6,674 nt of DNA from Candidatus Caenarcanales bacterium (GCA_022447685.1 JAKVAO010000104.1:1-6674); one strand, 5' to 3'. Positions 1-5,707 are shown, counted from the first letter of the stretch. Notes: generated by a model not told the origin, from the sequence alone. Numbers and translations: made by a program.

Positions 1-101
1 ACAAAACTAAAAAAACTAATATTCTTACAAAAAAACTACTTCTATATCAAAAACATCCTAAAACGGGAGCTGCTGGACTTTATTGACAATTATGTATTAT
101 A

Positions 102-120
102 TTAACTGATAAATAGTTAA
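102..120 (-). repeat. inverted repeat directly after rplU stop
   Basis: TTAACT and AGTTAA form a perfect 6-bp stem around a 7-base loop, starting at the base after the rplU stop codon. It is entirely A/T except one pair and has no immediate U-tract on the minus-strand transcript. It is therefore a poor intrinsic terminator, though it could be a 3' end structure. The minus strand also reads TATAAT at 96-101, just past this repeat, which could be a -10 box for something leftward of the window. Confidence 0.3.
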
Positions 121-441
121 TTAAGCAGCGACTGGAGCTTTGATAGAATCAATCATAAGCCTAGAATAATTCTGTCTATGACCTTGCTTAGTTCTAGTAC
201 CTTTCTTAGGTCTCATCTTATAAACTAAAACTTTCTTATCTCTGAAGTTCTTCATGAATGTTCCACTAACTTCAGCTCCTTCAACGTAAGGGCTACCAAT
301 TACGGTTGAACCTTCATTCGAAACTAATAATACTTTGTCAGAAGTGAATTTAGAGTCAGCAGCGTCTTGTAAGTCGATATCAATAAACTTACCTTCTTCT
401 ACTTTATACTGCTTACCAGAAATTTCAACTATTGCGTACAT
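121..441 (-). CDS. rplU: 50S ribosomal protein L21
   Basis: Structural protein of the large ribosomal subunit that binds 23S rRNA. The 106-residue product matches the usual L21 length of about 103. It starts with the typical MYAIVEISGKQYKV strand (residues 1-14) and carries the basic segment KVLVYKMRPKKGTRTKQGHRQ at 70-90, followed by SRLMIDSI (93-100) and a short KAPVAA tail. The basic segment and the MIDSI ending are closest to cyanobacterial L21 as I remember it, which is the main clue to the organism. The ATG at 441 has no Shine-Dalgarno sequence, and an extended -10 element lies just upstream. The usual partner rpmA (L27) does not follow within the 120 bases visible downstream. The 90-bp gap from the 385-aa gene and the unrelated function suggest a separate transcription unit. 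Family assignment is certain; the lineage is inferred. Confidence 0.97.
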   Translation of the reverse strand: MYAIVEISGKQYKVEEGKFIDIDLQDAADSKFTSDKVLLVSNEGSTVIGSPYVEGAEVSGTFMKNFRDKKVLVYKMRPKKGTRTKQGHRQNYSRLMIDSIKAPVAA

Positions 442-453
442 AACAGATTGAAT

Positions 454-462
454 ATTTTAGCA
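454..462 (-). promoter_or_regulatory. candidate extended -10 promoter of rplU
   Basis: On the minus strand this reads TGCTAAAAT: a TG, one base, then TAAAAT (5/6 match to TATAAT), an extended -10 arrangement. No good -35 hexamer lies 16-18 bases upstream (AGAAAA at 17). Transcription would start about 6 bases before the rplU ATG, giving a nearly leaderless mRNA, which fits the missing Shine-Dalgarno site. Sequence resemblance only. Confidence 0.3.
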
Positions 463-503
463 TAAAATCGATTATCTTTTCTTTGTTTATTTTCTTTTAA
501 TGT

Positions 504-531
504 GTGAGGCTGATAAATGAGATTTATTCAC
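504..531 (-). repeat. bulged hairpin after the 385-aa gene
   Basis: Immediately beyond the TAG stop (532-534), GTGA (504-507) pairs with TCAC (528-531) and ATAAAT (513-518) with ATTTAT (522-527) around a GAG loop. Five unpaired bases (508-512) bulge on one side. The minus-strand sequence that follows is A-rich rather than U-rich, so this is not a classical terminator. It may mark the 3' end of the operon or be incidental. Confidence 0.25.
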
Positions 532-1689
532 CTAGTCTGTACCGTTAAACATATCTTTGAAGCCATTCCACATATCACGGTAATCTCTACCAAGGGCTCC
601 AAGACCGTTTTCCCATAGTGGTTTATTAACAACAGGACCGAATAGGCTATGGTTATCAACAGCTTGTACACCTTTTTCTCCAGCGACTAATCCAGCTACA
701 CCTCTTGAAATAAGATTTATCCCACTCCCTACTACACCAATTACGCTCGCTCCAGCACGCCCTAATAGTGGCAGTGCGGCGGCGGCTACAGCCGTCCCGA
801 CGGCTGCTGTACCTATAGCTATACCTGCTCCAGCAAGACCTGCAAGCCATACCGGTGAAGAGGCTGCTATAGCTAGACCACCAGCCATACCAACTGCGAC
901 TCCAGTTGCAGTTCCAATTCCAAGCATAGTTCTTTCTACTTTAAGATCTTCTTTACCGTCTTTTTTTACTTCTTGAGATAGTTCAATTTCTTCAGTTTCA
1001 CCAAGTTTTTCAACAAATTTATCGTCTGCTATCCATTCTTTAGAGCTTGGGTTAACTAAATTTCCGCGGGAAGCTTTGTTCTTAATAATGGCTTGATATG
1101 GGTTGTTATTGAATTCGAAGCCTAATTGAGCAAATTTTTTGGATATTAGTTCTACTTCACTTGTGAAATTAGTATTTTCATCAGCTGTATTTGCATGATT
1201 AACCATTTCTTTCATTAGATTGGATAAATTTTTCTGAAGCTGATTTAGGTTTACATCTTTGCCTAGATTTTCCTCTGTGACGTATTTGGAGATAATTGCA
1301 TAAAGTTTGTCGATACCACCTTCTTCTGTGAAGAGGTTCTGGTTCTCCAGTATTTCTTTTTGTAATTCTTCATTTTTGAAAAGTTTTTTTAGATCTTCAT
1401 CTTTTAAAAAGCTTTCTATTCTTTTGCCTGGCTTACTTGTTAATTGAGCTATAGCTGGCTTATTATCTTCTTTGGGCTGCTCACTTGGAGTATTCTGAGA
1501 TATTTCAATAGTATCTCCATTTAAGTTAAGGCTTGGAGATTGTATTGTTCCACTAGGTAACTCCGAACCGAATATACCGTATAAAATTTTCTCTTGCTGA
1601 GCGTTACTACTATTTACACTATAAGTTCTCTGGTTACCGAAGGCACCTCTGCCGTTACTGTGGTAAGCTACTATTGTTTCAAATGCCAT
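532..1689 (-). CDS. putative translocator-like protein with Gly/Ala-rich membrane segment
   Basis: A 385-residue protein of no family I can name. Residues 1-85 are polar and look disordered. Residues 86-190 are rich in charged helical sequence (for example FLKDEDLKKLFKNEELQKEI). Residues 215-253 are acidic and lysine-rich. Residues 255-336 are strongly hydrophobic and Gly/Ala-rich, enough for two or three membrane helices (about 255-276, 280-309 and 312-336). The C-terminus has aromatic, charged amphipathic sequence (RDYRDMWNGFKDMF, 368-381). There is no signal peptide. A soluble helical half followed by a hydrophobic hairpin is the build of type III secretion translocators such as YopB/SipB. 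That comparison is architectural, not a sequence match; a colicin-like or other pore-forming protein is the alternative. FGSE occurs at residues 40-43, as in the upstream 193-aa protein. Last gene of the minus-strand operon, 48 bp after its neighbour. The ATG has no Shine-Dalgarno site and overlaps a perfect 10-bp palindrome. Confidence 0.75.
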   Translation of the reverse strand: MAFETIVAYHSNGRGAFGNQRTYSVNSSNAQQEKILYGIFGSELPSGTIQSPSLNLNGDTIEISQNTPSEQPKEDNKPAIAQLTSKPGKRIESFLKDEDLKKLFKNEELQKEILENQNLFTEEGGIDKLYAIISKYVTEENLGKDVNLNQLQKNLSNLMKEMVNHANTADENTNFTSEVELISKKFAQLGFEFNNNPYQAIIKNKASRGNLVNPSSKEWIADDKFVEKLGETEEIELSQEVKKDGKEDLKVERTMLGIGTATGVAVGMAGGLAIAASSPVWLAGLAGAGIAIGTAAVGTAVAAAALPLLGRAGASVIGVVGSGINLISRGVAGLVAGEKGVQAVDNHSLFGPVVNKPLWENGLGALGRDYRDMWNGFKDMFNGTD

Positions 1690-1698
1690 GTATATACA
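1689..1698. promoter_or_regulatory. TGTATATACA palindrome at start of 385-aa gene
   Basis: A perfect 10-bp palindrome whose last base is the A of the ATG start codon of the 385-aa gene on the minus strand. The identical decamer occurs at 5708-5717, just upstream of the SleB-like gene. It replaces the expected ribosome binding site region. It could be an operator, an mRNA element or chance in AT-rich DNA; no binding protein can be named. Confidence 0.3.
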
Positions 1699-1737
1699 AT
1701 GTGGCTGGTGATATGTTTTTTATATATTTTTAGAAAA

Positions 1738-2319
1738 TTAAGTTACTGAAGCTGCTAAGAAGCTATCACCTGTATCACTACCATCTTTAGCCCAGTGGAC
1801 TCTTGCCTGTTCTGCAGATCGAAGTTTCATGATATCGAATTGGGCTATAGCTTTTTCTCTATTAGCTACATCTAAGTAATCTTGTTGCAGTGAATGCAAG
1901 CCTTTCTTACCACTTGCTATATCTGCATCTAATTTCTTTAATTCTTCAGGGGAGATTCCCACTTCTTGAGATATGCTTGCAATTTCATTTGGACCAAATA
2001 ATTGTTCAAATTGCTCGAAACTGGTAACATTCTCCATTAACTCATCTACTTGTTCTTTAGGTAGATTACTTCTTAAGCCTGCTTTTAATACTGCGTCTTT
2101 GAGTATAGTTTCTCTTCCTTGAGCATACTCAAATCGATTTAATGCATCTTGTACATTTAATTTGGAGGTGTATAAATCATGATAACCAGTTTCACTACCG
2201 AATACAGAGAAACCTGTACCCCGATAAAGTGGATTTGCTAAACTTGTTCTTGCTAAAGGATTTGTTACTACTCCTGAGCTTGTATAATTTAAGCCAATTG
2301 GCGGTAATTCTTGATGCAT
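1738..2319 (-). CDS. hypothetical protein, helical, in secretion-like operon
   Basis: A 193-residue protein I do not recognise. Residues 1-50 are polar and low in charge, rich in Pro, Thr, Ser, Gly and Asn, and look disordered. Residues 53-170 are predicted helical and acidic with several heptad-like stretches (VQDALNRFEYAQGRETILKDAVLKAG; ISPEELKKLDADIASGKKGLHSLQQDYLDVANREKAIAQ, broken here by rough segments). The tail is Ser/Asp-rich. FGSE lies at residues 40-43, exactly the position of the same tetrapeptide in the next gene's product. No signal peptide or membrane segment. The start is well supported by AAGGAGG (2324-2330, minus strand) four bases upstream of the ATG. It follows the 116-aa gene by 58 bp, a gap holding a possible weak terminator. 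By position it could be a secreted component, tip protein or chaperone-like partner; none is shown by sequence. Confidence 0.75.
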   Translation of the reverse strand: MHQELPPIGLNYTSSGVVTNPLARTSLANPLYRGTGFSVFGSETGYHDLYTSKLNVQDALNRFEYAQGRETILKDAVLKAGLRSNLPKEQVDELMENVTSFEQFEQLFGPNEIASISQEVGISPEELKKLDADIASGKKGLHSLQQDYLDVANREKAIAQFDIMKLRSAEQARVHWAKDGSDTGDSFLAASVT

Positions 2320-2346
2320 AATGCCTCCTTATTCATGCAATATCAC

Positions 2347-2367
2347 AAAAAAGTTAAGCTTTGCTTA
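2347..2367 (-). terminator. possible weak intra-operon terminator
   Basis: In the 58-bp gap between the 116-aa and 193-aa genes the minus-strand transcript has TAAGC-AAA-GCTTA (2367-2355), a perfect 5-bp stem with a 3-base loop. Two bases later comes a run of six U. The stem is short and has only two G-C pairs, so termination would be partial at best. It could reduce expression of the last two genes relative to the first three. Confidence 0.28.
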
Positions 2368-2377
2368 TGAAAATTGA

Positions 2378-2728
2378 TTAAATTACTTCTTTTTTAGCTG
2401 CTTTTACATCTGCATAATAACTAGAATTAGTAAGAGCTTTAGAATTCACTAGGTTCATGTCAGCCATATAATTATCAAATTTAATATCATTATTGATTTT
2501 AAGTAATTTGGACTCACCAATTGATTTTATATTGAAAGATGTAATATTGTTGGCTACTATATCACTACTTCTTGATGGTATGAATAAATCATTACCAATA
2601 CTCGAGGGCTTAATTCCATATCTTTGTTCTACTTGTTGAGCTTCTAGAGCATTTCCATAGTTAGAAGGTATATTTTCTTGCCCAAAAATATTATTGTTTA
2701 GAATAGAAGGGCTCAGTAAATTTGACAT
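2378..2728 (-). CDS. small hypothetical protein, polar
   Basis: A 116-residue protein with no recognisable family. It is rich in Asn, Ser and Ile, especially in the first 60 residues, with no signal peptide or membrane segment, and ends in a Lys/Ala helix (ADVKAAKKEVI). Residues 15-18 read FGQE, close to the FGSE of the two downstream products. Residues 33-39 (VEQRYGI) resemble the EFARQYGI repeat of the divergent 476-aa protein, though that match is short. An Asn/Ser-rich, uncharged N-terminus is common in type III secretion substrates, which fits the context but is not specific. The start is supported by AGGGAGA (2734-2740, minus strand) five bases before the ATG. It lies 17 bp after the needle-like gene, so the two are almost surely cotranscribed. 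Confidence 0.72.
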   Translation of the reverse strand: MSNLLSPSILNNNIFGQENIPSNYGNALEAQQVEQRYGIKPSSIGNDLFIPSRSSDIVANNITSFNIKSIGESKLLKINNDIKFDNYMADMNLVNSKALTNSSYYADVKAAKKEVI

Positions 2729-2745
2729 GTTATTCTCCCTAAATC

Positions 2746-3027
2746 TTAACCATGACTATTATAAGTAGTCTCTAAACCTTTAATCATATAATCTGTGTGT
2801 TGTGATATAACCTTGTTTTCAGCTAGCCAAGGTTCTTTTAATAATTGATATTTTTGTGCAAGTACAGCCCTTTCGCCTGGGTCATTAGAATTCATAAACT
2901 GTAAAGTCAAAGAATCTAGCTGTTCTGCTGAAGCTCTCAAGGTTGAATCACCTTGTTGTTGATTTCTTGGGGTACTTGTTATACCACCATAATATGAATT
3001 GTTAAATCCGCCGCCAATTGTTGTCAT
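2746..3027 (-). CDS. putative type III needle-like subunit
   Basis: The chosen ATG (3025-3027) gives 93 residues. An in-frame ATG 15 bases upstream (3042) would add MEGEI, but its codons are themselves the Shine-Dalgarno sequence GGAGGGAGA, so the internal start is preferred. Residues 1-27 are Gly/Asn/Gln-rich and look disordered. Residues 28-45 form a helix, NSNDP (46-50) a turn, and 51-90 a long C-terminal helix. Type III needle subunits (YscF, PrgI, MxiH) are 80-90 residues, with a P-x-[DN]-P turn followed by a C-terminal helix of about 40 residues. The ending DYMIKGLETTYN compares with DLMQGILQKF of YscF as I remember it. Residues after DP also align without gaps to the upstream 96-aa protein. 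No profile search was possible; other small helical-hairpin proteins (for example WXG100-like) are alternatives. Confidence 0.7.
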   Translation of the reverse strand: MTTIGGGFNNSYYGGITSTPRNQQQGDSTLRASAEQLDSLTLQFMNSNDPGERAVLAQKYQLLKEPWLAENKVISQHTDYMIKGLETTYNSHG

Positions 3028-3031
3028 TATT

Positions 3032-3040
3032 TCTCCCTCC
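3032..3040 (-). promoter_or_regulatory. ribosome binding site that fixes the start of the needle-like gene
   Basis: The minus strand reads GGAGGGAGA here, four bases before the ATG at 3027. It overlaps the codons of the longer reading frame that begins at 3042, so translation most likely starts at 3027 rather than 3042. Confidence 0.75.
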
Positions 3041-3057
3041 AATGAACTTATTTATTG

Positions 3058-3348
3058 TTATGCAATCGAAAATACCCTCTGGGCAGTTTGACTGTAGTAC
3101 TGAAGCATACCTTTATCCTGTTCGAGTGGTATACCTATCATATTTTTAACTTTCTCGAATGCTTCCGATCTTTTCGCTGGGTCAGTGATTTGTGAGACCA
3201 ATCTCATTCCTCTCTGCCACAATTGATTCGATGTCGTAAATCTTGATGTTAAGTCTGTTACTGTCTGAGCACTGTTGGTAACAGCATTCCTCACATTGCT
3301 TAAACCTGGCACTGATGGAAGATTAATAGGTGGTATGGGTCCGTTCAT
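3058..3348 (-). CDS. putative type III inner-rod-like subunit
   Basis: A 96-residue protein, first gene of the minus-strand operon. Residues 1-17 are Pro-rich and uncharged (MNGPIPPINLPSVPG), 18-54 helical, DP at 56-57 a turn, and 58-96 a second helix of 39 residues. From the DP onward it aligns gaplessly with the next gene's product: Arg at +3, Lys at +9, Leu at +18, Lys at +22 and Gln at +26 are shared, with Glu/Gln-Asp/Asn just before the second Lys. Type III needle and inner-rod proteins (YscF with YscI, PrgI with PrgJ) are known homologues with this C-terminal hairpin, so a rod/needle pair is the natural reading. It is inferred from architecture only. The ATG has a weak, distant AAGG (12 bases upstream). 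The 30-bp gap to the next gene indicates cotranscription. Confidence 0.68.
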   Translation of the reverse strand: MNGPIPPINLPSVPGLSNVRNAVTNSAQTVTDLTSRFTTSNQLWQRGMRLVSQITDPAKRSEAFEKVKNMIGIPLEQDKGMLQYYSQTAQRVFSIA

Positions 3349-3383
3349 TTTCTTATTTCTACCTTTGCTAAATACAAAGTTTA

Positions 3384-3412
3384 TGTATAGAAAGTTTTGA
3401 TAACTATTTAAA
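3384..3412 (-). promoter_or_regulatory. candidate promoter of the minus-strand operon
   Basis: TTTAAA (3407-3412) and TATACA (3384-3389) read on the minus strand as -35 and -10 boxes, each 4/6 to consensus, with 17 bases between them. Transcription would start near 3377, about 28 bases before the ATG at 3348. It overlaps the candidate promoter of the opposite operon. Weak match in AT-rich DNA. Confidence 0.3.
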
Positions 3413-3425
3413 AATTTCTTGTATT
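3397..3425 (+). promoter_or_regulatory. candidate promoter of the plus-strand operon
   Basis: TTGATA (3397-3402, 5/6 to the -35 consensus) and TGTATT (3420-3425, 4/6 to the -10) are separated by exactly 17 bases. The predicted start near 3432 leaves a leader of about 40 bases before the ATG at 3473. It overlaps the minus-strand candidate, so the two operons may be controlled together. TTTTGATA recurs inverted at 3462-3469. Confidence 0.35.
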
Positions 3426-3472
3426 AATGGTTTATTTTACGACTATAGCAGTAATTTTTACTATCAAAAACA

Positions 3473-4903
3473 ATGAAATACCTTACTTATATAGATATGA
3501 ACACGGAGATAGAGAAATTTGATCGTTGGTTATTAGGTGGTGCTCCACAGCCAACTAATAGTTCTCCTAGAAGTTTAGAATCTATAATTGGGGGCACACC
3601 AAGTGTTGTTGCTCCAGCTCAAGCTGATGTCTTCAATCAACAGCCTGTGAACTTCGGTAATTTTGATGCTTGGTTAATTGGTTCTTCCCCACAAACTCGT
3701 TCTGTACCTAATTATAGTGGTTTAAGTGAAGAACAGTTTCAGTCACAGATACTAGGCTTTAATGTTAATCCTTCTATGACAAATGAAGAATTTGCTAAGA
3801 CCTATGGAATAGATTTGAGTGCTACATCAGATATAACTCCTTCTATAACTGGGATAGGTGATATGAGTGATGCGGAGTTTGCAAGGCAATATGGTATAGA
3901 TTTATCCCTTACAGGTGAGGAACCTAGTGAAAATGATCAATACGTAGAAGATGTTACTAGAGATATACCTACAGATGAGTACAGAGAAGGTCTTTTACCT
4001 AGTCAGCAATTTAAAGATCAGTTTAGAACCCAGCCAATTGTTCCTGGAATGTACAAAGAGGTGACTTGGAAGCAGCTTTCAGAAGAATATGATTTTTCTA
4101 ACTTTGCATCTGATCTTGAAAGATATGAAAAAGGTGAGATGACTGATCCACGTGAAATCGCAAGATTAGGTAATCTTCTGGATTTAGTTTACAAGGAAAC
4201 TACCAACATACTTGAGGCATCAAATCCTCGTCTGACTTATGAATCAGCACTTAAAGTTATGGAGGAAGAAGGTGGTATTGCTATTGAAAATAACCCAATG
4301 AAAGTTGTTTTAGAGAAACTTGTTATTCCTGATATTCAGAAAAATTATGAAAATTATGGTGCCGATGCTGAGGTTTGGAAAGATTGGGAGCAAGCTTTAG
4401 CTACTGATTCTTCAATGAGATCTTATATGAAAAACAAATTGAATGTTTTGAAAAATACTTCTCACCAATTAGTTGTTTTTAACCCTGATGTAATTAGACA
4501 TAAAGCGACATCTGCAATACTTGCAGGTGAGTTAGATGGGGAAATGAAAGAAGAATTAGAGAAGGTTCTAGCTCTCAATGTCGGTGATACAGCAGAAGCA
4601 AAAGAGATTATTAAGCAGCAATTAGAATCAGGGGCATTGGATATTCCTTCTAGTCAGATTTTGAAAATTTATATGGATAAATGGGATGAAGCAAATCCAG
4701 GGGAAGAATCTTCTAATCCTCTAAGAATAGTACTGAAAAGTGCTACGGATGCAACTTTATTTAATTTCACCGACCCAGCTGATGCTAGTAAAATTATTAG
4801 CATTGATAATGTGGATCAAGTTTTAGAGCCACATCCAGAGACTGGTATTATTCCTTTTGAAGAGACAAAAAATCAAGAAGAACTACGAGAGAGGTTAAAA
4901 TAA
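3473..4903 (+). CDS. hypothetical protein with repeated N-terminal modules
   Basis: A 476-residue soluble protein I do not recognise. The N-terminal 150 residues are repetitive. FDRWLLGGAPQP (16-27) recurs as FDAWLIGSSPQT (64-75), 48 residues apart. MTNEEFAKTYGIDLS (102-116) recurs as MSDAEFARQYGIDLS (131-145), 29 apart, with a weaker third copy LSEEQFQSQILGFNV (84-98). The rest (about 195-476) is acidic and largely helical, without signal peptide, membrane segment or visible catalytic motif. The S-D-x-[EQ] repeat also appears once in each of the two downstream hydrolases, linking all three. First gene of the plus-strand operon; its TAA overlaps the next ATG by one base, implying translational coupling. 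Neither the ATG at 3473 nor the one at 3497 has a clear Shine-Dalgarno site, so the start is uncertain by eight residues. A secreted or structural adaptor role is a guess. Confidence 0.78.
   Translation: MKYLTYIDMNTEIEKFDRWLLGGAPQPTNSSPRSLESIIGGTPSVVAPAQADVFNQQPVNFGNFDAWLIGSSPQTRSVPNYSGLSEEQFQSQILGFNVNPSMTNEEFAKTYGIDLSATSDITPSITGIGDMSDAEFARQYGIDLSLTGEEPSENDQYVEDVTRDIPTDEYREGLLPSQQFKDQFRTQPIVPGMYKEVTWKQLSEEYDFSNFASDLERYEKGEMTDPREIARLGNLLDLVYKETTNILEASNPRLTYESALKVMEEEGGIAIENNPMKVVLEKLVIPDIQKNYENYGADAEVWKDWEQALATDSSMRSYMKNKLNVLKNTSHQLVVFNPDVIRHKATSAILAGELDGEMKEELEKVLALNVGDTAEAKEIIKQQLESGALDIPSSQILKIYMDKWDEANPGEESSNPLRIVLKSATDATLFNFTDPADASKIISIDNVDQVLEPHPETGIIPFEETKNQEELRERLK
3518..3697 (+). repeat. 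two copies of FDxWLxG module in the 476-aa gene
   Basis: Codons for FDRWLLGGAPQP (3518-3553) and FDAWLIGSSPQT (3662-3697) are related at both DNA and protein level: both begin TTTGAT and share TTGGTTA. They are diverged, which points to an old internal duplication rather than a recent one. Confidence 0.6.
3722..3907 (+). repeat. three copies of SDxEFxxxYGI module in the 476-aa gene
   Basis: Related 14-15 residue units at 3722-3766 (LSEEQF..., most diverged), 3776-3820 (MTNEEFAKTYGIDLS) and 3863-3907 (MSDAEFARQYGIDLS). The last two share E, F, A, then YGIDLS. Single copies of the same pattern occur in the two downstream genes at 4981-5034 and 5809-5862. Confidence 0.6.
4887..4894 (+). promoter_or_regulatory. 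ribosome binding site of the M23-family gene inside the upstream gene
   Basis: GAGAGAGG lies 8 bases before the ATG at 4903, within the last codons of the 476-aa gene. Together with the one-base stop/start overlap this supports the start and suggests coupled translation. Confidence 0.55.
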
Positions 4904-5679
4904 TGAATCTAACTTTGCCAAATTTTGATAATTTGTTCAATTTCACGAATACAAATAAAGAAGATAAGTCTAAGAAAGAAGTCTCTGATGCACAATTGAT
5001 GAGTTTCCTTGGAGTAACTAATGCAGACTTAAATGGCAATCTAGACCTTGGCTCTGATTTGACTCCAACAACTTCTAATCCTTTCGTTGGTGGCAATAGC
5101 TATAGTTCACCAGATCAATTTGTTCCCCAAAGTTCTCAGTTGAGAGCAGTTGATTTACCTATGCTTTCTTCGAAGAGTAAAGCTAATGATATGGCTTTTA
5201 TGGATATCGTATACAACGGTAAAGAAGGTATCTTAAGTGCTGCAAATGGCAAATCTGTAAATAAAGAAGGCTTAGGTGTTGTAACCAGCCCTAAAGGTCA
5301 AAGAGGTAGTGGTTATCACAAAGGTACAGATACTGTTAAAACAAGTGGGGATAAAAATTCAGTATATGCTCCTTTAGATATTGAGATTACTAATATCACT
5401 TACCAGGAAGGTGGAGCGGGACATTATATAGAAGGTTTAGCAACTTTACCAAATGATAAAAAAGGTAAAATTCAAATGATGCATTTTTCAAGCAGTCCTA
5501 AAGATCTTGGTTTGAAAAAAGGAATGAAGATAGCAGCTGGTACTTTGGTTGGTTATGAAGGTAATACTGGTCGTTCCACTGGAAAGCATTTAGATACTAG
5601 AATTCAAGTTGATGGTCAATGGTTGGATATACAAAAAATGAACTGGACAGCTATTGCAAAGAACTTAGCTACTGCATAA
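4903..5679 (+). CDS. M23-family (LytM-like) peptidase-fold protein with altered metal site
   Basis: M23 enzymes are zinc endopeptidases that cut peptide cross-links of peptidoglycan. In this 258-residue protein the M23 domain spans about 120-245: GYHKGTD (137-143) supplies the HxxxD ligands H139 and D143, NSVYAP (152-157) matches the usual PVYAP strand, MMHFSS (192-197) matches the YAHLSS strand, and VGYEGNTGRSTGKHL (216-230) matches the stretch leading to HxH. There the canonical HLH is HLD (229-231), so the third zinc ligand His is replaced by Asp. Asp can bind zinc, so the protein may be active, altered or a non-catalytic wall-binding fold. There is no signal peptide. Residues 1-45 (LPNFD at 5-9, SDAQLMSFLGV at 28-38) match the N-terminus of the next gene's product. 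It overlaps the upstream gene by one base and has a ribosome site GAGG. Confidence 0.88.
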   Translation: MNLTLPNFDNLFNFTNTNKEDKSKKEVSDAQLMSFLGVTNADLNGNLDLGSDLTPTTSNPFVGGNSYSSPDQFVPQSSQLRAVDLPMLSSKSKANDMAFMDIVYNGKEGILSAANGKSVNKEGLGVVTSPKGQRGSGYHKGTDTVKTSGDKNSVYAPLDIEITNITYQEGGAGHYIEGLATLPNDKKGKIQMMHFSSSPKDLGLKKGMKIAAGTLVGYEGNTGRSTGKHLDTRIQVDGQWLDIQKMNWTAIAKNLATA

Positions 5680-5707
5680 TTCTATAAAAAAATTAAAGTT
5701 TTGACTT

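Noticed and set aside
83..88. TTGACA as a perfect -35 box on the plus strand
   Set aside because: The hexamers 16-18 bases downstream (such as CTGATA and TGATAA) are poor -10 boxes, and transcription would run antisense into rplU. Probably chance.
656..850. A 64-aa minus-strand open frame rich in Arg, Cys and Ser
   Set aside because: It lies inside the Gly/Ala-rich coding region of the 385-aa gene in another frame. Its composition is what GC-rich Gly/Ala codons give when shifted, and it has no start signal.
3028..3042. Upstream ATG giving a 98-aa version of the needle-like protein
   Set aside because: Its codons coincide with a strong Shine-Dalgarno sequence correctly spaced for the internal ATG at 3027.
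4848..5096. An 82-aa minus-strand open frame
   Set aside because: It is antisense to the 476-aa/M23 junction, with no ribosome site and no recognisable motif, while the plus-strand genes there are well supported.
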